From Paragordius varius (taxonomy: Eukaryota > Nematomorpha), in NCBI GenBank assembly GCA_964247055.1, contig OZ176050.1:496001-560000 (forward strand): a DNA stretch of 64,000 nucleotides, read 5' to 3'. The position numbers were made by a program, and so were the translations under genes. Below are positions 10,791 to 24,382 of this stretch, piece after piece (within the stretch, counting starts at the first letter, position 1; each line of letters opens with the position of its first letter). The notes below the pieces were generated by a model. The model searched no databases. It was not told the DNA's origin and saw nothing but the letters and a program-made list of their open reading frames with translations.

Positions 10791-13700
10791 GTAATTTTTA
10801 TGAATTTTTTAAATATTTAAAAAATTTATTTTATACGATTTTAAAAATAAAAATGGCTGCCTAAAATCCAAATTTGATCAGGTGATGTCACCATAATTTT
10901 TTTTAGGTAGCCCTATGGTATTTCCATCATCACCCCAAATATTTTCGAGATCGGAGTATAAATGTAATTTTTATGAATTTTTTAAATATTTAAAAAATTT
11001 ATTTTATACGATTTTAAAAATAAAAATGGCTACCTAAAATCCAAATTTGATCAGGTGATGTCGCCATAATTTTTTTTGCGTAGTCCTATGGTAGTTCCAT
11101 TCACCCCAAATATTTTGGGGATCGGACTATAAATGTAATTTTTATGAATATTTAAAAAATTTATTTTATACGATTTTAAAAATAAAAATGGCTACCTAAA
11201 ATCCAAATTTGATCAGGTGATGTCACCATAATTTTTTTTGGGTAGCCCTATGGTAGTTCCATCATCACCCCAAATATTGTCGAGATCGGAGTATAAATGT
11301 AATTTTTTTGAATTTTTTAAATATTTAAAAAATTTATTTTATACGATTTTAAAAATAAAAATGGCTACCTAAAATCCAAATTTGATCAGGTGATGTCACC
11401 ATAATTTTTTTTGCGTAGCCCTATGGTAGTTCCATCATCACCCCAAATATTTTGGGGATCGGACTATAAATGTAATTTTTATGAATTTTTTAAATATTTA
11501 AAAAATTTATTTTATACGATTTTAAATATAAAAATGGCTACCTAAAATCCAAATTTGATCAGGTGATGTCGCCATAATTTTTTTTGGGTAGCGCTATGGT
11601 AGTTCCATCATAACCCCAAATATTTTTGAGATCGGACTTTAAATGTAATTTTTATGAATTTTTTAAATATTTAAAAAATTTATTTTATACGATTTTAAAA
11701 ATAAAAATGGCTACCTAAAATCCAAATTTGATCAGGTGATGTCGCCCTAATTTTTTTTGCGTAGTCCTATGGTAGTTCCATCATCACCCCAAATATTTTG
11801 GGGATCGGACTATAAATGTAATTTTTATGAATATTTAAAAAATTTATTTTATACGATTTTAAAAATAAAAATGGCTACCTAAAATCCAAATTTGATCAGG
11901 TGATGTCACCATAATTTTTTTTGCGTAGCCCTATAGTAGTTCCATCATCACCCCCTATATTTTGGGGATCGGAGTATAAATGTAATTTTTATGAATTTTT
12001 TAAATATTTAAAAAATTTATTTTATACGATTTTAAAAATAAAAATGGCTGCCTAAAATCCAAATTTGATCAGGTGATGTCGCCATAATTTTTTTTAGGTA
12101 GCCCTATTCCATCATCACCCCAAATATTTTGGGGATCGGACTATAAATGTAATTTTTATGAATTTTTTAAATATTTAAAAAATTTATTTTATACGATTTT
12201 AAAAATAAAAATGGCTACCTAAAATCCAAATTTGATCAGGTGATGTCGCCATAATTTTTTTTGGGTAGCGCTATGGTAGTTCCATCATAACCCCAAATAT
12301 TTTTGAGATCGGACTTTAAATGTAATTTTTATGAATTTTTTAAATATTTAAAAAATTTATTTTATACGATTTTAAAAATAAAAATGGCTACCTAAAATCC
12401 AAATTTGATCAGGTGATGTCACCATAATTTTTTTTGGGTAGCCCTATGGTAGTTCCATCATCACCCCAAATATTTTCGAGATCGGAGTATAAATGTAATT
12501 TTTATGAATTTTTTAAATATTTAAAAAATTTATTTTATACGATTTTAAAAATAAAAATGGCTACCTAAAATCCAAATTTGATCAGGTGATGTCGCCATAA
12601 TTTTTTTTGGGTAGCCCTATAGTAGTTCCATCATCACCCCAAATATTTTGGGGATCGGAGTATAAATGTAATTTTTATGAATTTTTTAAATATTTAAAAA
12701 ATTTATTTTATACGATTTTAAAAATAAAAATGGCTACCTAAAATCCAAATTTGATCAGGTGATGTCGCCATAATTTTTTTTGCGTAGTCCTATGGTAGTT
12801 CCATCATCACCCCAAATATTTTGGGGATCGGACTATAAATGTAATTTTTATGAATTTTTTAAATATTTAAAAAATTTATTTTATACGATTTTAAAAATAA
12901 AAATGGCTACCTAAAATCCAAATTTGATCAGGTGATGTCGCCATAATTTTTTTTGGGTAGCGCTATGGTAGTTCCATCATAACCCCAAATATTTTTGAGA
13001 TCGGACTTTAAATGTAATTTTTATGAATTTTTTAAATATTTAAAAAATTTATTTTATACGATTTTAAAAATAAAAATGGCTACCTAAAATCCAAATTTGA
13101 TCAGGTGATGTCACCATAATTTTTTTTGGGTAGCCCTATGGTAGTTCCATCATCACCCCAAATATTTTCGAGATCGGAGTATAAATGTAATTTTTATGAA
13201 TTTTTTAAATATTTAAAAAATTTATTTTATACGATTTTAAAAATAAAAATGGCTACCTAAAATCCAAATTTGATCAGGTGATGTCGCCATAATTTTTTTT
13301 GGGTAGCCCTATAGTAGTTCCATCATCACCCCCTATATTTTGGGGATCGGAGTATAAATGTAATTTTTATGAATTTTTTAAATATTTAAAAAATTTATTT
13401 TATACGATTTTAAAAATAAAAATGGCTGCCTAAAATCCAAATTTGATCATGTGATGTCGCCATAATTTTTTTTAGGTAGCCCTATTCCATCATCACCCCA
13501 AATATTTTGGGGATCGGACTATAAATGTAATTTTTATGAATTTTTTAAATATTTAAAAAATTTATTTTATACGATTTTAAAAATAAAAATGGCTACCTAA
13601 AATCCAAATTTGATCAGGTGATGTCGCCATAATTTTTTTTGGGTAGCGCTATGGTAGTTCCATCATAACCCCAAATATTTTTGAGATCGGACTTTAAATG

Positions 13701-15832
13701 TAATTTTTATGAATTTTTTAAATATTTAAAAATATTATTTTATACGATTTTAAAAATAAAAATGGCTACCTAAAATCCAAATTTGATCAGGTGATGTCGC
13801 CATAATTTTTTTTGGGTAGCCCTATGGTAGTTCCATCATCACCCCAAATATTTTAGGGATCGGACTATAAATGTAATTTTTATGAATTTTTTAAATATTT
13901 AAAAAATTTATTTTATACGATTTTAAAAATAAAAATGGCTACCTAAAATCCAAATTTGATCACGTGATGTCACCATAATTTTTTTTGGGTAGCCCTATGG
14001 TAGTTTCATCATCACCCCAAATATTTTGGGGATCGGACTATAAATGTAATTTTTATGAATTTTTTAAATATTTAAAAAATTTATTTTATACGATTAAAAT
14101 AAAAATGGCTACCTAAAATCCAAATTTTATCAGGTGATGTCACCATAATTTTTTTTGGGTAGCCCTATGGTAGTTCCATCATCACGGAGTATAAATGTAA
14201 TTTTTATGAATTTTTTAAATATTTAAAAAATTTATTTTATACGATTTTAAAAATAAAAATGGCTGCCTAAAATCCAAATTTGATCAGGTGATGTCACCAT
14301 AATTTTTTTTAGGTAGCCCTATGGTATTTCCATCATCACCCCAAATATTTTCGAGATCGGAGTATAAATGTAATTTTTATGAATTTTTTAAATATTTAAA
14401 AAATTTATTTTATACGATTTTAAAAATAAAAATGGCTACCTAAAATCCAAATTTGATCAGGTGATGTCGCCATAATTTTTTTTGCGTAGTCCTATGGTAG
14501 TTCCATCATCACCCCAAATATTTTGGGGATCGGACTATAAATGTAATTTTTATGAATATTTAAAAAATTTATTTTATACGATTTTAAAAATAAAAATGGC
14601 TACCTAAAATCCAAATTTGATCAGGTGATGTCACTATAATTTTTTTTGGGTAGCCCTATGGTAGTTCCATCATCACCCCAAATATTGTCGAGATCGGAGT
14701 ATAAATGTAATTTTTTTGAATTTTTTAAATATTTAAAAAATTTATTTTATACGATTTTAAAAATAAAAATGGCTACCTAAAATCCAAATTTGATCAGGTG
14801 ATGTCACCATAATTTTTTTTGCGTAGCCCTATGGTAGTTCCATCATCACCCCAAATATTTTGGGGATCGGACTATAAATGTAATTTTTATGAATTTTTTA
14901 AATATTTAAAAAATTTATTTTATACGATTTTAAAAATAAAAATGGCTACCTAAAATCCAAATTTGATCAGGTGATGTCGCCATAATTTTTTTTGGGTAGC
15001 GCTATGGTAGTTCCATCATAACCCCAAATATTTTTAAGATCGGACTTTAAATGTAATTTTTATGAATTTTTTAAATATTTAAAAAATTTATTTTATACGA
15101 TTTTAAAAATAAAAATGGCTACCTAAAATCCAAATTTGATCAGGTGATGTCACCATAATTTTTTTTGGGTAGCCCTATGGTAGTTCCATCATCACGGAGT
15201 ATAAATGTAATTTTTATGAATTTTTTAAATATTTAAAAAATTTATTTTATACGATTTTAAAAATAAAAATGGCTGCCTAAAATCCAAATTTGATCAGGTG
15301 ATGTCACCATAATTTTTTTTAGGTAGCCCTATGGTATTTCCATCATCACCCCAAATATTTTCGAGATCGGAGTATAAATGTAAATTTTATGAATTTTTTA
15401 AATATTTAAAAAATTTATTTTATACGATTTTAAAAATAAAAATGGCTACCTAAAATCCAAATTTGATCAGGTGATGTCGCCATAATTTTTTTTGCGTAGT
15501 CCTATGGTAGTTCCATCATCACCCCAAATATTTTGGGGATCGGACTATAAATGTAATTTTTATGAATATTTAAAAAATTTATTTTATACGATTTTAAAAA
15601 TAAAAATGGCTACCTAAAATCCAAATTTGATCAGGTGATGTCACCATAATTTTTTTTGGGTAGCCCTATGGTAGTTCCATCATCACCCCAAATATTGTCG
15701 AGATCGGAGTATAAATGTAATTTTTTTGAATTTTTTAAATATTTAAAAAATTTATTTTATACGATTTTAAAAATAAAAATGGCTACCTAAAATCCAAATT
15801 TGATCAGGTGATGTCACCATAATTTTTTTTGC

Positions 15833-18800
15833 GTAGCCCTATGGTAGTTCCATCATCACCCCAAATATTTTCGAGATCGGAGTATAAGTGTAATTTTTAT
15901 GAATTTTTTAAATATTTAAAAAATTTATTTTATACGATTTTAAAAATAAAAATGGCTACCTAAAATCCAAATTTGATCAGGTGATGTCACTATAATTTTT
16001 TTTGGGTAGCCCTATGGTAGTTCCATCATCACCCCAAATATTTTCGAGATCGGAGTATAAATGTAATTTTTATGAATTTTTTAAATATTTAAAAAATTTA
16101 TTTTATACGATTTTAAAAATAAAAATGGCTACCTAAAATCCAAATTTGATCAGGTGATGTCGCCATAATTTTTTTTGGGTAGCCCTATGGTAGTTCCATC
16201 ATCACCCCAAATATTTTAGGGATCGGACTATAAATGTAATTTTTATGAATTTTTTAAATATTTAAAAAATTTATTTTATACGATTTTAAAAATAAAAATG
16301 GCTACCTAAAATCCAAATTTGATCACGTGATGTCACCATAATTTTTTTTGGGTAGCCCTATGGTAGTTTCATCATCACCCCAAATATTTTGGGGATCGGA
16401 CTATAAATGTAATTTTTATGAATTTTTTAAATATTTAAAAAATTTATTTTATACGATTAAAATAAAAATGGCTACCTAAAATCCAAATTTTATCAGGTGA
16501 TGTCACCATAATTTTTTTTGGGTAGCCCTATGGTAGTTCCATCATCACGGAGTATAAATGTAATTTTTATGAATTTTTTAAATATTTAAAAAATTTATTT
16601 TATACGATTTTAAAAATAAAAATGGCTGCCTAAAATCCAAATTTGATCAGGTGATGTCACCATAATTTTTTTTAGGTAGCCCTATGGTATTTCCATCATC
16701 ACCCCAAATATTTTCGAGATCGGAGTATAAATGTAATTTTTATGAATTTTTTAAATATTTAAAAAATTTATTTTATACGATTTTAAAAATAAAAATGGCT
16801 ACCTAAAATCCAAATTTGATCAGGTGATGTCGCCATAATTTTTTTTGCGTAGTCCTATGGTAGTTCCATTCACCCCAAATATTTTGGGGATCGGACTATA
16901 AATGTAATTTTTATGAATATTTAAAAAATTTATTTTATACGATTTTAAAAATAAAAATGGCTACCTAAAATCCAAATTTGATCAGGTGATGTCACCATAA
17001 TTTTTTTTGGGTAGCCCTATGGTAGTTCCATCATCACCCCAAATATTGTCGAGATCGGAGTATAAATGTAATTTTTTTGAATTTTTTAAATATTTAAAAA
17101 ATTTATTTTATACGATTTTAAAAATAAAAATGGCTACCTAAAATCCAAATTTGATCAGGTGATGTCACCATAATTTTTTTTGCGTAGCCCTATGGTAGTT
17201 CCATCATCACCCCAAATATTTTGGGGATCGGACTATAAATGTAATTTTTATGAATTTTTTAAATATTTAAAAAATTTATTTTATACGATTTTAAAAATAA
17301 AAATGGCTACCTAAAATCCAAATTTGATCAGGTGATGTCGCCATAATTTTTTTTGGGTAGCGCTATGGTAGTTCCATCATAACCCCAAATATTTTTGAGA
17401 TCGGACTTTAAATGTAATTTTTATGAATTTTTTAAATATTTAAAAAATTTATTTTATACGATTTTAAAAATAAAAATGGCTACCTAAAATCCAAATTTGA
17501 TCAGGTGATGTCGCCCTAATTTTTTTTGCGTAGTCCTATGGTAGTTCCATCATCACCCCAAATATTTTGGGGATCGGACTATAAATGTAATTTTTATGAA
17601 TATTTAAAAAATTTATTTTATACGATTTTAAAAATAAAAATGGCTACCTAAAATCCAAATTTGATCAGGTGATGTCGCCCTAATTTTTTTTGCGTAGTCC
17701 TATGGTAGTTCCATCATCACCCCCTATATTTTGGGGATCGGAGTATAAATGTAATTTTTATGAATTTTTTAAATATTTAAAAAATTTATTTTATACGATT
17801 TTAAAAATAAAAATGGCTGCCTAAAATCCAAATTTGATCATGTGATGTCGCCATAATTTTTTTTAGGTAGCCCTATTCCATCATCACCCCAAATATTTTG
17901 GGGATCGGACTATAAATGTAATTTTTATGAATTTTTTAAATATTTAAAAAATTTATTTTATACGATTTTAAAAATAAAAATGGCTACCTAAAATCCAAAT
18001 TTGATCAGGTGATGTCGCCATAATTTTTTTTGGGTAGCGCTATGGTAGTTCCATCATAACCCCAAATATTTTTGAGATCGGACTTTAAATGTAATTTTTA
18101 TGAATTTTTTAAATATTTAAAAAATTTATTTTATACGATTTTAAAAATAAAAATGGCTACCTAAAATCCAAATTTGATCAGGTGATGTCACCATAATTTT
18201 TTTTGGGTAGCCCTATGGTAGTTCCATCATCACCCCAAATATTTTCGAGATCGGAGTATAAATGTAATTTTTATGAATTTTTTAAATATTTAAAAAATTT
18301 ATTTTATACGATTTTAAAAATAAAAATGGCTACCTAAAATCCAAATTTGATCAGGTGATGTCGCCATAATTTTTTTTGGGTAGCCCTATAGTAGTTCCAT
18401 CATCACCCCAAATATTTTGGGGATCGGAGTATAAATGTAATTTTTATGAATTTTTTAAATATTTAAAAAATTTATTTTATACGATTTTAAAAATAAAAAT
18501 GGCTACCTAAAATCCAAATTTGATCAGGTGATGTCGCCATAATTTTTTTTGCGTAGTCCTATGGTAGTTCCATCATCACCCCAAATATTTTGGGGATCGG
18601 ACTATAAATGTAATTTTTATGAATTTTTTAAATATTTAAAAAATTTATTTTATACGATTTTAAAAATAAAAATGGCTACCTAAAATCCAAATTTGATCAG
18701 GTGATGTCGCCATAATTTTTTTTGGGTAGCGCTATGGTAGTTCCATCATAACCCCAAATATTTTTGAGATCGGACTTTAAATGTAATTTTTATGAATTTT

Positions 18801-21600
18801 TTAAATATTTAAAAAATTTATTTTATACGATTTTAAAAATAAAAATGGCTACCTAAAATCCAAATTTGATCAGGTGATGTCACCATAATTTTTTTTGGGT
18901 AGCCCTATGGTAGTTCCATCATCACCCCAAATATTTTCGAGATCGGAGTATAAATGTAATTTTTATGAATTTTTTAAATATTTAAAAAATTTATTTTATA
19001 CGATTTTAAAAATAAAAATGGCTACCTAAAATCCAAATTTGATCAGGTGATGTCGCCATAATTTTTTTTGGGTAGCCCTATAGTAGTTCCATCATCACCC
19101 CCTATATTTTGGGGATCGGAGTATAAATGTAATTTTTATGAATTTTTTAAATATTTAAAAAATTTATTTTATACGATTTTAAAAATAAAAATGGCTGCCT
19201 AAAATCCAAATTTGATCATGTGATGTCGCCATAATTTTTTTTAGGTAGCCCTATTCCATCATCACCCCAAATATTTTGGGGATCGGACTATAAATGTAAT
19301 TTTTATGAATTTTTTAAATATTTAAAAAATTTATTTTATACGATTTTAAAAATAAAAATGGCTACCTAAAATCCAAATTTGATCAGGTGATGTCGCCATA
19401 ATTTTTTTTGGGTAGCGCTATGGTAGTTCCATCATAACCCCAAATATTTTTGAGATCGGACTTTAAATGTAATTTTTATGAATTTTTTAAATATTTAAAA
19501 AATTTATTTTATACGATTTTAAAAATAAAAATGGCTACCTAAAATCCAAATTTGATCAGGTGATGTCGCCATAATTTTTTTTGGGTAGCCCTATGGTAGT
19601 TCCATCATCACCCCAAATATTTTAGGGATCGGACTATAAATGTAATTTTTATGAATTTTTTAAATATTTAAAAAATTTATTTTATACGATTTTAAAAATA
19701 AAAATGGCTACCTAAAATCCAAATTTGATCACGTGATGTCACCATAATTTTTTTTGGGTAGCCCTATGGTAGTTTCATCATCACCCCAAATATTTTGGGG
19801 ATCGGACTATAAATGTAATTTTTATGAATTTTTTAAATATTTAAAAAATTTATTTTATACGATTAAAATAAAAATGGCTACCTAAAATCCAAATTTTATC
19901 AGGTGATGTCACCATAATTTTTTTTGGGTAGCCCTATGGTAGTTCCATCATCACGGAGTATATGTAATTTTTATGAATTTTTTAAATATTTAAAAAATTT
20001 ATTTTATACGATTTTAAAAATAAAAATGGCTGCCTAAAATCCAAATTTGATCAGGTGATGTCACCATAATTTTTTTTAGGTAGCCCTATGGTATTTCCAT
20101 CATCACCCCAAATATTTTCGAGATCGGAGTATAAATGTAATTTTTATGAATTTTTTAAATATTTAAAAAATTTATTTTATACGATTTTAAAAATAAAAAT
20201 GGCTACCTAAAATCCAAATTTGATCAGGTGATGTCGCCATAATTTTTTTTGCGTAGTCCTATGGTAGTTCCATCATCACCCCAAATATTTTGGGGATCGG
20301 ACTATAAATGTAATTTTTATGAATATTTAAAAAATTTATTTTATACGATTTTAAAAATAAAAATGGCTACCTAAAATCCAAATTTGATCAGGTGATGTCA
20401 CTATAATTTTTTTTGGGTAGCCCTATGGTAGTTCCATCATCACCCCAAATATTGTCGAGATCGGAGTATAAATGTAATTTTTTTGAATTTTTTAAATATT
20501 TAAAAAATTTATTTTATACGATTTTAAAAATAAAAATGGCTACCTAAAATCCAAATTTGATCAGGTGATGTCACCATAATTTTTTTTGCGTAGCCCTATG
20601 GTAGTTCCATCATCACCCCAAATATTTTGGGGATCGGACTATAAATGTAATTTTTATGAATTTTTTAAATATTTAAAAAATTTATTTTATACGATTTTAA
20701 AAATAAAAATGGCTACCTAAAATCCAAATTTGATCAGGTGATGTCGCCATAATTTTTTTTGGGTAGCGCTATGGTAGTTCCATCATAACCCCAAATATTT
20801 TTAAGATCGGACTTTAAATGTAATTTTTATGAATTTTTTAAATATTTAAAAAATTTATTTTATACGATTTTAAAAATAAAAATGGCTACCTAAAATCCAA
20901 ATTTGATCAGGTGATGTCACCATAATTTTTTTTGGGTAGCCCTATGGTAGTTCCATCATCACGGAGTATAAATGTAATTTTTATGAATTTTTTAAATATT
21001 TAAAAAATTTATTTTATACGATTTTAAAAATAAAAATGGCTGCCTAAAATCCAAATTTGATCAGGTGATGTCACCATAATTTTTTTTAGGTAGCCCTATG
21101 GTATTTCCATCATCACCCCAAATATTTTCGAGATCGGAGTATAAATGTAAATTTTATGAATTTTTTAAATATTTAAAAAATTTATTTTATACGATTTTAA
21201 AAATAAAAATGGCTACCTAAAATCCAAATTTGATCAGGTGATGTCGCCATAATTTTTTTTGCGTAGTCCTATGGTAGTTCCATCATCACCCCAAATATTT
21301 TGGGGATCGGACTATAAATGTAATTTTTATGAATATTTAAAAAATTTATTTTATACGATTTTAAAAATAAAAATGGCTACCTAAAATCCAAATTTGATCA
21401 GGTGATGTCACCATAATTTTTTTTGGGTAGCCCTATGGTAGTTCCATCATCACCCCAAATATTGTCGAGATCGGAGTATAAATGTAATTTTTTTGAATTT
21501 TTTAAATATTTAAAAAATTTATTTTATACGATTTTAAAAATAAAAATGGCTACCTAAAATCCAAATTTGATCAGGTGATGTCACCATAATTTTTTTTGCG
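15833..21600. repeat. 5.77-kb segmental tandem duplication, copy 2
   Basis: This is the direct repeat of the preceding unit. The order of variant monomers is the same, and by eye I found only a handful of differences. They are a 2-bp deletion at about 19956 (GAGTATATG for GAGTATAAATG), which shortens this copy to about 5767 bp; a conversion-like patch at 17675-17702; and a copy-1-only change near 13732 (AAAATATTATTTT). Colinearity ends between about 21600 and 21638, where TTTTGGGG replaces the TTTTCGAG seen at 15872. Few differences over 5.7 kb suggest a recent event. Confidence 0.9.
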
Positions 21601-24382
21601 TAGCCCTATGGTAGTTCCATCATCACCCCAAATATTTTGGGGATCGGACTATAAATGTAATTTTTATGAATATTTAAAAAATTTATTTTATACGATTTTA
21701 AAAATAAAAATGGCTACCTAAAATCCAAATTTGATCAGGTGATGTCACCATAATTTTTTTTGCGTAGCCCTATAGTAGTTCCATCATCACCCCTTATATT
21801 TTGGGGATCGGAGTATAAATGTAATTTTTATGAATTTTTTAAATATTTAAAAAATTTATTTTATACGATTTTAAAAATAAAAATGGCTGCCTAAAATCCA
21901 AATTTGATCATGTGATGTCGCCATAATTTTTTTTAGGTAGCCCTATTCCATCATCACCCCAAATATTTTGGGGATCGGACTATAAATGTAATTTTTATGA
22001 ATTTTTTAAATATTTAAAAAATTTATTTTATACGATTTTAAAAATAAAAATGGCTACCTAAAATCCAAATTTGATCAGGTGATGTCGCCATAATTTTTTT
22101 TGGGTAGCGCTATGGTAGTTCCATCATAACCCCAAATATTTTTGAGATCGGAGTATAAATGTAATTTTTATGAATTTTTTAAATATTTAAAAAATTTATT
22201 TTATACGATTTTAAAAATAAAAATGGCTACCTAAAATCCAAATTTGATCAGGTGATGTCGCCATAATTTTTTTTGGGTAGCCCTATAGTAGTTCCATCAT
22301 CACCCCAAATATTTTGGGGATCGGAGTATAAATGTAATTTTTATGAATTTTTTAAATATTTAAAAAATTTATTTTATACGATTTTAAAAATAAAAATGGC
22401 TACCTAAAATCCAAATTTGATCAGGTGATGTCGCCATAATTTTTTTTGCGTAGTCCTATGGTAGTTCCATCATCACCCCAAATATTTTGGGGATCGGACT
22501 ATAAATGTAATTTTTATGAATATTTAAAAAATTTATTTTATACGATTTTAAAAATAAAAATGGCTACCTAAAATCCAAATTTGATCAGGTGATGTCACCA
22601 TAATTTTTTTTGGGTAGCCCTATGGTAGTTCCATCATCACCCCAAATATTGTCGAGATCGGAGTATAAATGTAATTTTTTTGAATTTTTTAAATATTTAA
22701 AAAATTTATTTTATACGATTTTAAAAATCAAAATGGCTACCTAAAATCCAAATTTGATCAGGTGATGTCACCATAATTTTTTTTGGGTAGCGCTATGGTA
22801 GTTCCATCATAACCCCAAATCTTTTTGAGATCGGACTTTAAATGTAATTTTTATGAATTTTTTAAATATTTAAAAAATTTATTTTATACGATTTTAAAAA
22901 TAAAAATGACTACCTAAAATCCAAATTTGATCAGGTGATGTCGCCATAATTTTTTTGGGTAGCCCTATGGTAGTTCCATCATAACCCCAAATATTTTTGA
23001 GATCGGACTTTAAATGTAATTTTTATGAATTTTTTAAATATTTAAAAAATTTATTTTATACGATTTTAAAAATAAAAATGGCTACCTAAAATCCAAATTT
23101 GATCAGGTGATGTCACCATAATTTTTTTTGGGTAGCCCTATGGTAGTTCCATCATCACCCCAAATATTTTCGAGATCGGAGTATAAATGTAATTTTTATG
23201 AATTTTTTAAATATTTAAAAAATTTATTTTATACGATTTTAAAAATAAAAATGGCTACCTAAAATCCAAATTTGATCAGGTGATGTCACCATAATTTTTT
23301 TTGGGTAGCCCTATAGTAGTTCCATCATCACCCCAAATATTTTCGAGATCGGAGTATAAATGTAATTTTTATGAATTTTTTAAATATTTAAAAAATTTAT
23401 TTTATACGATTTTAAAAATAAAAATGGCTACCTAAAATCCAAATTTGATCAGGTGATGTCGCCACAATTTTTTTTGGGTAGCCCTATGGTAGTTCCATCA
23501 TCACCCCAAATATTTTCGAAATCGGAGTATAAATGTAATTTTTATGAATTTTTTAAATATTTAAAAAATTTATTTTATACGATTTTAAAAATAAAAATGG
23601 CTACCTAAAATCCAAATTTGATCAGGTGATGTCGCCACAATTTTTTTTGGGTAGCCCTATGGTAGTTCCATCATCACCCCAAATATTTTCGAGATCGGAG
23701 TATAAATGTAATTTTTATGAATTTTTTAAATATTTAAAAAATTTATTTTATACGATTTTAAAAATAAAAATGGCTACCTAAAATCCAAATTTGATCAGGT
23801 GATGTCACCATAATTTTTTTTGGGTAGCCCTATGGTAGTTCCATCATCACCCCAAATATTTTCGAGATCGGAGTATAAATGTAATTTTTATGAATTTTTT
23901 AAATATTTAAAAAATTTATTTTATACGATTTTAAAAATAAAAATGGCTACCTAAAATCCAAATTTGATCAGGTGATGTCACCATAATTTTTTTTGGGTAG
24001 CCCTATGGTAGTTCCATCATCACCCCAAATATTGTCGAGATCGGAGTATAAATGTAATTTTTTTGAATTTTTTAAATATTTAAAAAATTTATTTTATACG
24101 ATTTTAAAAATCAAAATGGCTACCTAAAATCCAAATTTGATCAGGTGATGTCACCATAATTTTTTTTGGGTAGCGCTATGGTAGTTCCATCATAACCCCA
24201 AATCTTTTTGAGATCGGACTTTAAATGTAATTTTTATGAATTTTTTAAATATTTAAAAAATTTATTTTATACGATTTTAAAAATAAAAATGACTACCTAA
24301 AATCCAAATTTGATCAGGTGATTTCGCCATAATTTTTTTGGGTAGCCCTATGGTAGTTCCATCATAACCCCAAATATTTTTG
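20804..24382. repeat. 3579-bp segmental tandem duplication, copy 1
   Basis: Markers recur at 3579 bp. The 19-bp-deletion joint CATCACGGAG at 20961 recurs at 24540. The AAAATCAAAATGG change (C at 22729 and 24112) recurs at 26308 and 27691. The left limit is set by TTTTAAGATC at about 20803, against TTTTGAGATC at 24382; the breakpoint could lie up to about 160 bp further right. The segment overlaps the last 0.8 kb of the 5.77-kb duplication. Inside it is a smaller echo of 1383 bp (eight monomers) between the two AATCAAAATGG blocks, including AAATCTTTTT and AATGACTACC neighbours. Confidence 0.9.

Larger units (their letters stand above)
10064..15832. repeat. 5.77-kb segmental tandem duplication, copy 1
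   Basis: Private markers recur exactly 5769 bp downstream. GAGTATAAGT at 10111 reappears at 15880. The shortened CGATTAAAATAAAAATGG joints at 10686 and 14092 reappear at 16455 and 19861. The odd CCATTCACC at about 11098 reappears near 16867. The left breakpoint lies between 10064 and 10103: at 10063 copy 1 has GGGTAG where the counterpart at 15832 has GCGTAG. The unit contains about 34 monomers, including several deletion classes: a 19-bp deletion joining CATCATCAC to GGAG, a 9-bp deletion in the dyad, and a 6-bp deletion giving CCCTATTCC. Confidence 0.92.
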
